DNA from: an uncultured Bacteroidales bacterium
Lineage (GTDB): Bacteria > Bacteroidota > Bacteroidia > Bacteroidales > F082
Direction: 5' to 3'
Assembly: GCA_937926515.1 (NCBI GenBank)
Contig: CALAZZ010000092.1
Coordinates: 1 to 43,669, forward strand
DNA: 43,669 nucleotides
The notes beneath the pieces were generated by a model that saw only the letters and a list, made by a program, of their open reading frames with translations, had not been told where the DNA came from and made no database searches. Made by a program: the position numbers and the translations under genes. The first letter of the stretch is position 1, and every line of letters begins with the position of its first letter. Of the stretch, positions 1 to 7,989 are shown one piece after another.

Positions 1-71
1 ATCTTAGCTATGAGCAAGATAGGGGCGAAGTGACGTAGAAAGTTAAAAAAACAAGGCTCATAAAATATGCA

Positions 72-100
72 CAGCCGCACCAGTATTGCTGGCACGGCTG
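72..100 (-). terminator. Candidate hairpin terminator
   Basis: The arms CAGCCG (72-77) and CGGCTG (95-100) pair, with additional CCAG/CTGG pairing inside. The hairpin lies about 55 bases beyond the stop of the minus-strand barrel gene that ends at 154. There is no strong T tract directly after it, so it may be a transcript-end stabilising hairpin rather than a classical terminator. Confidence 0.4.
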
Positions 101-122
101 CTAATGATTTGATCAATAAGTT

Positions 123-140
123 AGGGAGATAAAACTCCCT
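123..140 (-). terminator. Short hairpin just after the barrel gene
   Basis: AGGGAG (123-128) and CTCCCT (135-140) form a perfect 6-bp stem with a 6-base A-rich loop. It starts 13 bases past the stop codon of the minus-strand gene ending at 154. Together with the hairpin at 72-100 it probably ends that transcript. There is no T run after it on the minus strand. Confidence 0.4.
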
Positions 141-153
141 GCTTGATTAAAAA

Positions 154-822
154 TTATTTGCCTATTTTGTAAGCAACTGACAGGCTGATCACCCTGTTTC
201 CGATATAGGCACCGCCATCAGTATGTACTGAAATATTTGCCAAACCATAGGCGTATTGAACACCAATTTCAAGTGCATTGATGGCCACGCCGGCACCGAT
301 GGTCAAGCCAAAATCAAGTGGTTTGAAATCATCATCATCACCTGAGCCAAAGTTGACATCTTCTTCTTCTGTTTCCGTTTGGCCGGCAGCTGACATCTCA
401 TATTTGTATTTGCCGCTAAGGCCCATACCTACGTAAGGTCCGAGTAATCCATAGACCCCAATGCCGCCGGCATCAATATTTGCACGAAGGTTTAATGGGA
501 TGTCAACGTAATAAAGGTTCATGGACCCGTCGATTTCAACTGACTGGCCAAAAAACGATTCTGTTTCGCTGATCTTGAAACCCTTGGTTGAAAGCATCAA
601 TCCGGGTTCAAAAGATAACAGTTCATTGATAGGGAACTCAGCAACAGCACCCACATGAAAGCCCATTAACATTTTAAAATCATCACTGTACGTACCATCA
701 TCATCTTTATATAACATGTTCGACATGTTAAGTCCGGCTTTCACTCCAATGTTTTGAGCAAAGGTTTCAGTAGCAAAAGTAAATGCAACGATCACTGCTA
801 ACAGTTTGATTAAGTTTTTCAT
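154..822 (-). CDS. Outer-membrane beta-barrel protein (PorT-like, OMP_b-brl_2 type)
   Basis: A 222-residue secreted protein. Residues 1-22 are a clear Sec signal peptide ending in TFA-Q. The mature part shows alternating hydrophobic/polar strands with barrel-type phrases: an N-terminal GVKAGLNMSN strand, GLMLSTKGF, YVDIPLNLRAN, GVYGLLGPYVGMGL, and a C-terminal strand ending SLSVAYKIGK. This is the pattern of the small 8-strand outer-membrane proteins common in Bacteroidota (the porin-family/PorT-like group). The acidic loop around residues 155-165 (EEEDVNFGSGDDDDF) may bind cations or be surface exposed; that is inference. It stands alone, with two hairpins after its stop. Substrate and partner cannot be told from sequence. 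The barrel class is fairly sure; the PorT label is loose. Confidence 0.8.
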   Translation of the reverse strand: MKNLIKLLAVIVAFTFATETFAQNIGVKAGLNMSNMLYKDDDGTYSDDFKMLMGFHVGAVAEFPINELLSFEPGLMLSTKGFKISETESFFGQSVEIDGSMNLYYVDIPLNLRANIDAGGIGVYGLLGPYVGMGLSGKYKYEMSAAGQTETEEEDVNFGSGDDDDFKPLDFGLTIGAGVAINALEIGVQYAYGLANISVHTDGGAYIGNRVISLSVAYKIGK

Positions 823-1261
823 ATTATAGTTTTTTAGTTTTTCCTACTCATAAGGCTTTTCGGATGCGCCCCCACAATAATGCACCTATGCGGGCCAGGT
901 GTTTCTTTTCATATCAAGACCATCAAAAATCTTCTTTATGGCTTGGTTGGAAGGGGTGGTCAGCCCGAAATTGAACCATTTATGATTAAATTATTTCTCG
1001 AATTAGTTTGCAATAAAAGGAAAGATGAAATTTATATTCGTCTAATTCTTTTATTTTCAATTTTATTAGCTAAATAAAGTTATTACTATGGTTTAGGTGC
1101 GAAAATAGAACATTAATGACCTTAAATCAAATATAAATCGCTCTTTTTACTAAATATTTTTAAACAGATCAACAATTTCGATAATCTGGCTCAACTTAAA
1201 CCATCATCTACATCAATATTAATTCTTTCTATCTCAATTTTAATTTCTGTTTACAAAGGGT
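823..1261. other. Intergenic region, no supported gene
   Basis: 439 bases between the barrel gene start and the end of the next minus-strand gene. The right half (about 970-1261) is strongly AT-rich. A 65-codon plus-strand frame at 880-1077 has no recognisable protein features and no good upstream signals. The segment next to 822 should hold the promoter of the barrel gene, but no convincing TAnnTTTG element was found. Confidence 0.5.
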
Positions 1262-2029
1262 TCATGACAAAGGAAATTTCATGATCCAGCTTCCTGTTTT
1301 TTGCCACCATTCAAACTGATATAAATACAATACCGAAATATGATAAAGAAGTGTGATACCAAATGCAACGGGAAACACCTTGAATTGGCGGTTTGCACGC
1401 CAGTCCCAGATAATTAAAATGATCAACAGCAGGTTGGCAAGGGCAAAACCAAGTGCTGGTACCATTACGATGCCATGCTTTACTGGCGCCAGACTCACCA
1501 GAAAATCGAGGTATTTATATATGATGCGGTCGGTGACCGGGGTGAAAAGCGGAAAAATGGTCGTAAGCATATATCGGGCATGTATGGCCGGTTTGTTTCG
1601 GTTGTATATGGCCAGTCCATACAAGATGGCAAATACAATAATAGCATTGAACATCAGTGCAATCAGGTAATCATAAACATAATAATCTGGCGATCGCTGT
1701 TTGACGGTATAATGAGCCAGGCTGAAGCCCGAAAAGATTAATAATGGAACCAGGATGTAGGAGGTTTTTCCTATGAATTTGTGCAGTCGCTTTTTGTTAA
1801 GCCTTATTAGCAATGACTGACTGATCAGCATCAGGCACCAGAGGATCATAGTGATACCATGAAAATGAATAACCCACTCTGGTTCACTTAGTATGTGTCC
1901 ATAATAGGATGACCAAAATGCGGTCATGGCCAGAATGAAGAACAGCGTAAAAATAAACACACTGCTTCGGTATAGAAATGTTGTGAGGCTTAATTTTGTC
2001 ATGCCTGCCCCTGAACTTATTTTCGTCAT
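1262..2029 (-). CDS. Polytopic membrane protein, function unknown (DUF2306-like)
   Basis: A 255-residue integral membrane protein with about seven hydrophobic segments. Conserved-looking histidines sit at the ends of helices (VIHFHG near residue 55, and KKRLHKFIGK near residue 80). The spacing of H..G and LH..G resembles DUF2306 and cytochrome b561-like four-helix proteins, which can bind haem, but I do not assign that role. Two starts are possible: the ATG at 2029 and an in-frame ATG at 2002 (MTKLSL), which is closer to the first helix. The next gene upstream is the AraC-type regulator at 2180-2986 on the same strand, 150 bp away. No substrate or pathway is evident. Confidence 0.6.
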   Translation of the reverse strand: MTKISSGAGMTKLSLTTFLYRSSVFIFTLFFILAMTAFWSSYYGHILSEPEWVIHFHGITMILWCLMLISQSLLIRLNKKRLHKFIGKTSYILVPLLIFSGFSLAHYTVKQRSPDYYVYDYLIALMFNAIIVFAILYGLAIYNRNKPAIHARYMLTTIFPLFTPVTDRIIYKYLDFLVSLAPVKHGIVMVPALGFALANLLLIILIIWDWRANRQFKVFPVAFGITLLYHISVLYLYQFEWWQKTGSWIMKFPLS

Positions 2030-2179
2030 GAAGATGCAATTTCGAATGTGCCGCTAAGATATTTATTTCAATTTAACCATCATTATTATCCCGAGTGTGA
2101 TATGCCTAATAGATACAGGTCAATATATCCAATGTTTTTTCTGCCTTTTCTCGAACCTGCCTTTGCGTCTGATCAGGCA

Positions 2180-2986
2180 TCAAACAGGTAATTGTCCGGG
2201 CATATCTGTCATTTGATCCTGGTATTGTTTGGGAGTCATCCCTGCAAATTCCTTAAAGCTTTTGATGAAATGGGGTTGATCATAATATCCTGCATCACAG
2301 CCTGCTTGAGTTAGACTGCCTTCACTTTGGTGGATCAATTGAATCGACCGCACAAATTGCCTGAGCCTTAACACTGAATGGGGGGCCAACCCAAACCAGT
2401 CGTTGAATAAGCGAAAAGTATGTGTTCTTGAATATCCGATCATTCTTTCAAGGTTATCAAACTGATTTAATGGTGCGGCAGTTGTAATTTTTTCAACAGC
2501 ATGATCCAAGCTCAGTGCCAGGTGCAAGTCACTGGATTCACGTATCATGCTATGCAGGTGGTTTTCGAGGTGCTTTGCAATTTCGACAAAACTGCTCTTT
2601 GCGTTTAATTCTTCCTCAAGCCGGTTCAATGAAGTGAACAGGTTGCTGCCTTCTATATAGAAATCTCTGATTTTATTTACCGGAATCCCAAATAGTGCTT
2701 TGGCTGCAATGGGTTTCATCTGTACGCCAATATAATAGAAGCTATCAAAACCAATTTCCAAAGGACGGGTGTGAAGTCCTGACAGAAAGCAGAAATAATG
2801 TAAGGGACTGTTGTGATCGTTGATATGCCTAGCCGATCTCATTTGTGAAGCAGGACCCATCCTAAAAATCAGTTCTAACTTTCCCGATGGTAGAATTTTC
2901 CATTTTTGGGGAGTATTGCTGCATTGTTTCCAGATCAGCTCAATCAGGCCTGGCAATTTTTTGGGGATATAGAAATCGACTTGCAT
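2180..2986 (-). CDS. AraC-family transcriptional regulator with DUF6597-like N-terminal domain
   Basis: A 268-residue DNA-binding regulator. The C-terminal half (about residues 165-262) is an AraC/XylS double helix-turn-helix. It shows the first HTH region (LERMIGYSRTHTFRLFNDWFG) and the diagnostic end signature GYYDQPHFIKSFKEFAGMTPKQY. The N-terminal half carries the PSGKLELIFRMGP phrase typical of the DUF6597 sensor-like domain found in many Bacteroidota AraC proteins. Effector and targets are unknown. Its two flanking genes on the same strand are both small polytopic membrane proteins, so local regulation of one of these is plausible but unproven. Confidence 0.88.
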   Translation of the reverse strand: MQVDFYIPKKLPGLIELIWKQCSNTPQKWKILPSGKLELIFRMGPASQMRSARHINDHNSPLHYFCFLSGLHTRPLEIGFDSFYYIGVQMKPIAAKALFGIPVNKIRDFYIEGSNLFTSLNRLEEELNAKSSFVEIAKHLENHLHSMIRESSDLHLALSLDHAVEKITTAAPLNQFDNLERMIGYSRTHTFRLFNDWFGLAPHSVLRLRQFVRSIQLIHQSEGSLTQAGCDAGYYDQPHFIKSFKEFAGMTPKQYQDQMTDMPGQLPV

Positions 2987-3037
2987 AACCGTAAATGATT
3001 GTGAAGGAATCTGTTATGCTAATAACAGTATCGGCCC

Positions 3038-3622
3038 TTAACTCCATGAGGCACCCTGGTATAGTGTAACTGATGCAATCCCGCTAATGACATAATACAC
3101 AAAAGGTGGCATGTCTTTAAAGATTACCATTAAAATGAAAAAGATAACTGCACTGATCACAAACATCCAGCCTACCCAGTTGGCAATCCCTGTTTTCAAC
3201 ATGAAAAATCCAATTAAAATCAGGCCGGCCTGGGATAGAAGGGAGTAGATCATGAACAAGTATGGCGTATTTGATCCATGTGCGAATCCTTCCGGATAAA
3301 TAATTCGCTCGCCCAGGTGCCAACACCAAAGCAGGCTTCCGACCAGCATAAGTATCACAGCCAACTGTGCCCATTGTGATCCGGATATGTATTTTAACTC
3401 GTACACCATCATGCCCAGCGCGAGCACTGTGATTAATGCCCCCAGTCCAAAAAGGACCTGGCTAATATTCCATAATGTCCGCAAAGAGTTGATGATCTCG
3501 ATTCTCGTGTCAGACATTGCCTCACCAAACACACGAGAAGAAGGGTTGAACGCAGCTATTAAAAAAAGTAAGGAACCAATGCCAAGCCAGATGGCAGTGT
3601 TCTTCTGTGAAAAAAGTTCCAT
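3038..3622 (-). CDS. Small polytopic membrane protein, unrecognised
   Basis: About 194 residues from the ATG near 3622 (MELFSQKN...). The frame stays open to about 3655, but only through a TTG, so the ATG is preferred. There are about six hydrophobic segments: residues 7-25, 45-70, 75-95, 115-135, 140-165 and 170-190. A conserved-looking WCWHLGE phrase joins two helices. Overall shape recalls DUF4386-type membrane proteins, but I see no diagnostic motif. It lies 51 bp upstream of the AraC gene on the same strand and may be co-transcribed with it. Confidence 0.6.
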   Translation of the reverse strand: MELFSQKNTAIWLGIGSLLFLIAAFNPSSRVFGEAMSDTRIEIINSLRTLWNISQVLFGLGALITVLALGMMVYELKYISGSQWAQLAVILMLVGSLLWCWHLGERIIYPEGFAHGSNTPYLFMIYSLLSQAGLILIGFFMLKTGIANWVGWMFVISAVIFFILMVIFKDMPPFVYYVISGIASVTLYQGASWS

Positions 3623-3712
3623 ATTATTTTGATTTTGGTTGTAAGAACAAACCAAATCAAATCAAAATAACCCAACTAAAGCTTAATCAAATGTTAACTC
3701 GCTGTTAAACTC

Positions 3713-3838
3713 TTAACCTCTGGTTATAAGCATTTGAGGATAATCGCTTTTCATAAGTTTATCCAATGCGGCATCCCATGCCGAACCGAAATATTCATTA
3801 ATAGGTGCTGAATGAAGTTGATCAATATCTATTCGCAA
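3713..3838 (-). CDS. Possible 41-residue small ORF or gene remnant
   Basis: The frame runs from a TTG (3836-3838) to a TAA (3713-3715). It overlaps the last bases of the DUF4440 gene that ends at 3829. The peptide has balanced, protein-like composition (phrases such as IDQLHSAPINEYFG and AWDAALDKLM) instead of the low-complexity look of random intergenic DNA. There is no ATG near the front, and the only internal Met codons are late. It could be a translationally coupled small protein, or the C-terminal remnant of a lost gene. No family recognised. Confidence 0.25.
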   Translation of the reverse strand: MRIDIDQLHSAPINEYFGSAWDAALDKLMKSDYPQMLITRG

Positions 3839-4251
3839 ATGATATTGGCATGGCGTGCATGAATCTGCCATTTTCCCCCGGTCTTAAGCCAAATATTTGT
3901 GTATCTTCGGTTCAGCACTTCACCGGAGGCAACAGGAACCACTGTTTCATTTCCCATGGTGATAATGCAATGATCAGTAACTTTTATGTATTCAATTTCC
4001 CTGTCAAATCGGGTATAATCAATACGTCCGTGCAATACGAGTTCAATGACGCTCTCACGATTTGTGAGGATGTAGTTAACCGGGTTGTTGACTGTGAATG
4101 TTTCAGCCCAGATGGTCTTCAGGCTTGCCGTGTCTTTTTCAAGTATGGCTCTCACTTCAGCATCCTCTTTAAGTCGAATTTCATGTTCGATCTGGCCCAT
4201 GAGCAGGGTCGACAGAATAAAAGCGAAGGATAGTATCATAATGGATCTCAT
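3829..4251 (-). CDS. Secreted DUF4440 / SnoaL-like (NTF2-fold) protein
   Basis: A 140-residue protein with a signal peptide (residues 1-19, cleaved after LLMG or nearby). An NTF2-like domain follows. Family features are the first helix (EHEIRLKEDAEVRAILEKD), the WAETFTVNNP phrase, a second helix with ESVIELVLHG, and the terminal strands YTNIWLKTGGKWQIHARHAN. The last phrase is the hallmark of DUF4440 proteins. Members range from enzymes to binding modules, and the pocket residues here do not tell which. The signal peptide places it in the periplasm. It lies 253 bp from the ceramidase-like gene upstream and appears to be transcribed on its own. Confidence 0.8.
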   Translation of the reverse strand: MRSIMILSFAFILSTLLMGQIEHEIRLKEDAEVRAILEKDTASLKTIWAETFTVNNPVNYILTNRESVIELVLHGRIDYTRFDREIEYIKVTDHCIITMGNETVVPVASGEVLNRRYTNIWLKTGGKWQIHARHANIICE

Positions 4252-4503
4252 AATAGATTGATTTTGTGAATGAAGAAAAGAATAATCAAATCAGGTTATG
4301 TTGAACGCATAAAGCGAACCACAACATGTTTTTGCATGGTCTCAAAAATAATGGAATTTTTATTGATGCATGCCTTCAGTCGATAAACACACTTCCGGCC
4401 ATATTCGGTAATACAGCTTCGAGTTGCTCAATCTTGACTGTGGTTTTAATGCCAGGTTGAAGAATCAGAAGAAAGTTGATTGAGATTTTGGAGTTGTTTT
4501 AGA

Positions 4504-5238
4504 TCAGCTATTATCCTTGAAATGATCAGGCTGAAATCCTTCAATCCAAAACAGGTATGCGAGTATGAAGTATGAACCGATGGCACTAAAAAAATGCCAA
4601 AGGAAATGTGTTCCCTGTGGAAGCAATGCGAAGCTGTGAACGTCAAGTTGTCTGAAAAGCAATGCCAGGCCGAAAAATATGAGTATGTATATCACGGTAA
4701 TCCCTTTTCTGTAGTGTGAGCGAACGAGGAAAAGCAGTAACGGGATGATCACCAAAAGGCCCGAAATGGCATAGGACATATTGATGCTGATGTGATTGGG
4801 TAGTTCTTTAAATATCACCCAACGCAAAAATAAAACCGGTATGAAAATGAAAAGCACATACCACCACCGGTTTAATATGCGCAACCAAAAATAGACTGCT
4901 ATAGCAAGGGTGAGCACCGCAGATGGCAACACATCCATAAGCAGAAACACCTGGCTTACCCTGAATGCATGGAACAGGGTGCTCCCAAGGCCTCCCAGGA
5001 AGACCATAGCAATGGCAAACACTAAAAACGGCTTTGCTTTTAAGTTATTTTTGATTTTGAAGAACCAATAAATTGCCGGGATCATCATCAGTATGGAGCT
5101 GGCGGCGTTCCATGGCTCCACCACGATCAGGTCAGGGTGGTATTCGGCATACCTTGGGCCGCCATCGGCAAGCCGTTGATTAAACCAGGCCTCAGCCAAT
5201 TGAAATAAGGCTGTTAAAGGATCAGCTTTGTGTACCAT
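4504..5238 (-). CDS. CREST-superfamily membrane hydrolase, alkaline-ceramidase-like
   Basis: A 244-residue, roughly seven-helix membrane protein matching the alkaline ceramidase (PF05875) pattern. Visible residues are E41-x-W-N44 plus SS (the EPWNAASS phrase, matching EFWN in ceramidases), S86 and H90 in GSTLFHAF, D102 in LLMDVLPS, and H211 and H215 in the HFLWH phrase near the C terminus. In eukaryotic alkaline ceramidases the equivalent Ser, Asp and three His form the zinc amidohydrolase site. The N-terminal acidic stretch before EPWN corresponds to their calcium site. Hydrolysis of a ceramide or other lipid amide is therefore the best guess; many Bacteroidota make sphingolipids. The start lies only 3 bp after the stop of the Old Yellow Enzyme gene, so the two are almost certainly co-transcribed and possibly translationally coupled. 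Confidence 0.75.
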   Translation of the reverse strand: MVHKADPLTALFQLAEAWFNQRLADGGPRYAEYHPDLIVVEPWNAASSILMMIPAIYWFFKIKNNLKAKPFLVFAIAMVFLGGLGSTLFHAFRVSQVFLLMDVLPSAVLTLAIAVYFWLRILNRWWYVLFIFIPVLFLRWVIFKELPNHISINMSYAISGLLVIIPLLLFLVRSHYRKGITVIYILIFFGLALLFRQLDVHSFALLPQGTHFLWHFFSAIGSYFILAYLFWIEGFQPDHFKDNS

Positions 5239-5241
5239 AGT

Positions 5242-6339
5242 TTAATTAAACGTTTTTAGCATGGGGTAATCTGTGTATCCTTTCTCGCCTCCTCCGTAAA
5301 AGGTATCTTTATCCCATGCATTCAAAGCGGTATTGCTTGTGTATCGCTCAACAAGATCAGGGTTAGAGATGAATAGTTTTCCAAACGCAACCAGATCGGC
5401 ATGCCCGCTCGCAATTATATTTTCGGCTAACCGAAAGTCGTATCCGGCACTGGTGATCAATGTGCCATCGTAAATATTCCGGAAATAGGGCGTCACTTGT
5501 TTGAGGTACTGTGGCAGTTCGGTCAAAGTAGACTGAACAGGTTCGATCAGGTGGATATATGCCAGTTTAAATGCGTTCAATTCACGAACCAGATGTGTAA
5601 AGGTGCTTACGGGGTCCTGATTAAGTACCCCGAAATTTGTGCCTGAGGGTGAAAGTCTTATACCTGTACGATCGGGCCCAATGGCTTCAGAAACAGCTTG
5701 TACAACCTCCATAGCAAACCGGCATTTGTTTGTAATCGTGCCTCCATATTTATCTTTTCTCAGGTTTGAACTATCGTTTAGGAACTGATCAATCAGGTAT
5801 CCGTTGGCACCGTGTATCTCCACACCATCAAAACCAGCTTCGATGGCATTTAAGGCAGCCTGCTTGTAATCTGCAACCGTGAGTTTTATCTCTGCTGTTG
5901 TGAGTGCATGTGGTGTTACCGGTTCCATCTTACCCTTGGGTGTGGTAACATGTCCGGTTTCTTTCACTGCTGAAGGGGCGACAGGCAATCCGCCATCTTC
6001 CTGAATTATGGGATGCGAATGCCGGCCTACATGCCACAGTTGGCAAAAAATTTTACCGCCTTCCATGTGTACAGCTGAAGTAACAGCTTTCCAACCATCG
6101 ATTTGTGCCTGGCTGTAAATACCCGGGGTATTGGGATAGCCCTGTCCACGTGGTGAAATCTGGCTTGCTTCGCTGATGATCAGTCCTGCAGATGCACGTT
6201 GTTTATAATAAGTTACATTGAGTGGGGTGGGTGCTAGACCTTCACCCGCTCTTTGACGTGTAAGCGGGGCCATCACAAACCTGTTCGATAACTTTAAAGT
6301 TGATGTGACATAAGGGGCTAAAAGAATTTTTTTTTGCAT
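5242..6339 (-). CDS. nemA: Old Yellow Enzyme family alkene reductase (NemA-like)
   Basis: A 365-residue FMN-dependent NAD(P)H oxidoreductase that reduces activated C=C bonds of enals, enones, maleimides or nitro compounds. It is full length for the NemA/OYE group. The FMN-site phrase MAPLTRQRAGEGLAPTPL is at residues 23-40, and the active-site pair H176/N179 with Y181 is in HGANGYL. The QFLNDSSNLRKDKYGG phrase, the phosphate-binding region near residues 295-325 (ITSAGYD...VAFGKLFISNPDL) and the C-terminal FYGGGEKGYTDYP are all typical. Cytosolic. It is the first gene of a two-gene unit with the ceramidase-like protein (3-bp gap). A candidate promoter lies at 6418-6425. The physiological substrate is not inferable. 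Confidence 0.93.
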   Translation of the reverse strand: MQKKILLAPYVTSTLKLSNRFVMAPLTRQRAGEGLAPTPLNVTYYKQRASAGLIISEASQISPRGQGYPNTPGIYSQAQIDGWKAVTSAVHMEGGKIFCQLWHVGRHSHPIIQEDGGLPVAPSAVKETGHVTTPKGKMEPVTPHALTTAEIKLTVADYKQAALNAIEAGFDGVEIHGANGYLIDQFLNDSSNLRKDKYGGTITNKCRFAMEVVQAVSEAIGPDRTGIRLSPSGTNFGVLNQDPVSTFTHLVRELNAFKLAYIHLIEPVQSTLTELPQYLKQVTPYFRNIYDGTLITSAGYDFRLAENIIASGHADLVAFGKLFISNPDLVERYTSNTALNAWDKDTFYGGGEKGYTDYPMLKTFN

Positions 6340-6417
6340 GGTAAAATATTCGAAAGTGGCTTATCCATTCGATGAAAACCACTTTGAGTGTAATTTGGTT
6401 TATTCCAGTTGAAGCAG

Positions 6418-6425
6418 CAAAATTA
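6418..6425 (-). promoter_or_regulatory. Candidate -7 promoter element for the ene-reductase/ceramidase unit
   Basis: On the minus strand these bases read TAATTTTG, matching the Bacteroidota -7 consensus TAnnTTTG. They lie about 79 bases upstream of the start at 6339. No well-spaced TTG/TTTG -33 element was found, so support is partial. Confidence 0.35.
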
Positions 6426-6513
6426 GTGGATCGAAGGCAATTTTCAGGTATAAGCTGTTGTGATCGCAACAAATTTCAGAATATTTAACAATTTGCATAT
6501 CAGTGCCTCAAGA

Positions 6514-7818
6514 TTACAATCCGCTCAAAGCATGCTTATAGGTTTGTATCGCCCTGTTGCGTGCAAATTTGTGTTCTACCATTGGCGAGGGATAATGTGG
6601 GGTGTTCAGTTCAGGGATATACTTTCGGATGTAGGACCCGGTGGGATCAAATTTTTTGGCTTGTACTTCAGGATTAAACACCCTGAAATAAGGTGCTGCA
6701 TCACAACCTGTACTTGCTGCCCATTGCCAGTTGCCATTGTTGGAGGCAAGTTCGTAATCATTGAGCCTGGCAGCAAAGTAGGCTTCACCCCATCGCCAGT
6801 CGATCAGGAGGTGTTTGCAAAGGAAGCTCGCTGCAACCATACGCACCCTGTTGTGCATGAAACCGCTTTGGTTCAGCTGACGCATGCCTGCATCTACCAT
6901 CGGATAGCCTGTTCTTCCTTCACACCAAAGCTGGAATTCATTTTCTTTGTTGCGCCAGTTTATCCGGTCATATTTTGGGTTGTAATTGTTAGAAACAACA
7001 TGCGGAAAATGCCATAAGATTTGCATAAAGAACTCTCGCCAGATGAGTTCGTTGAGGTAGGTCTCACTGCTGCTTATTGCTTTTGATACGAGCTTGCGAA
7101 CACTTATCGTTCCGAAGCGTAGGTGAGTTCCGGCATACGAAGTGGCATCTTCTGCGGGATAATCCCGGCTTGATGCATAGGCTGCAAGATGGGCGTTTGT
7201 GATCTGCAATGGCTTGATTTCTATTGTTGAGGGAAGAAAACCTAAGGTTGAAAGCTTGGGAAAGTCATGCTTGATTTTTAAGAAATTATGCTGCAGTTTT
7301 TCACTGGGATATGATTTGACATGATGAATCGAAAGCTGTTGCTTCCATTTGTTGGCATAGGGTGTAAAGACCGTATATGGTTTTCCATCACTTTTTACGA
7401 CCTCATCCTTTTCGAAGATCACCTGGTCCTTAAACGATTTGAACACCACATTTTTTGATTGAAGCAGTTTGCTGGTCAGATTATCACGATGTAGGCCGTA
7501 GGGTTCGTAATCATGATTTGTGAAGACAGCTTCAACGTTGTATTCTGATAGTAAATGCTCAAACACAACAACCGGACTTCCATGCCCGGTATATAAGCCA
7601 CTTCCAATTGCAGTCAACTGATCGTGTATTTCACTCATTTTTTTGTGAATGAATCCAACACGAGCATCCCGATTATCTTCAAGTTTATTCAATATGTCTG
7701 TATCAAAAATAAATAATGGCAGCACGGGCACTCCATATTGAAGGGCATGATACAATCCATGGTTATCATCCAGTCGCAGATCGCGCCTGAACCAAAAAAT
7801 AACAATTGGGGACTTCAT
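6514..7818 (-). CDS. phrB: Deoxyribodipyrimidine photo-lyase (class I CPD photolyase)
   Basis: A 434-residue flavoprotein that uses light to split cyclobutane pyrimidine dimers. The N-terminal photolyase antenna domain begins with VIFWFRRDLRLDDNHGL and covers residues 1-130. The FAD domain (about 220-400) has THLRFGTISVRKL, NELIWREFFMQ, GYPMVDAGMRQL near 304-315, and the signature GNWQWAASTGCDAAPYFRVFNP at 362-383. The Asn in RVFNP corresponds to the residue contacting flavin N5 in photolyases (Asp or Cys is common in plant and animal cryptochromes), which favours repair activity. Length is slightly below E. coli PhrB. It is 174 bp upstream of the ene-reductase on the same strand. Confidence 0.94.
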   Translation of the reverse strand: MKSPIVIFWFRRDLRLDDNHGLYHALQYGVPVLPLFIFDTDILNKLEDNRDARVGFIHKKMSEIHDQLTAIGSGLYTGHGSPVVVFEHLLSEYNVEAVFTNHDYEPYGLHRDNLTSKLLQSKNVVFKSFKDQVIFEKDEVVKSDGKPYTVFTPYANKWKQQLSIHHVKSYPSEKLQHNFLKIKHDFPKLSTLGFLPSTIEIKPLQITNAHLAAYASSRDYPAEDATSYAGTHLRFGTISVRKLVSKAISSSETYLNELIWREFFMQILWHFPHVVSNNYNPKYDRINWRNKENEFQLWCEGRTGYPMVDAGMRQLNQSGFMHNRVRMVAASFLCKHLLIDWRWGEAYFAARLNDYELASNNGNWQWAASTGCDAAPYFRVFNPEVQAKKFDPTGSYIRKYIPELNTPHYPSPMVEHKFARNRAIQTYKHALSGL

Positions 7819-7989
7819 ATTAGGTAAACAATCATTAACACCAAAGGTTTTGTTCTGTTAGGTTTATTTGAAATACTTCATCATGTTTCAGCGCCAAACG
7901 GAAGCCTGTATATAGCCATTTACTCTGATTTTTATTACGAAACCAATTGACCACCAATAACACCTTTAAAGCAAATCAGCGAAAGGCTG

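Noticed and set aside
880..1077. A 65-codon plus-strand frame in the 823-1261 intergenic region
   Set aside because: No recognisable domain, no promoter or ribosome site, and AT-driven composition in its second half. Not supported as a gene.
4379..4498. A 40-codon minus-strand open stretch ending at 4376-4378
   Set aside because: The peptide looks protein-like, but there is no start codon in its first 32 codons and the frame is closed on both sides. At best it is a remnant, so it is mentioned only as a finding.
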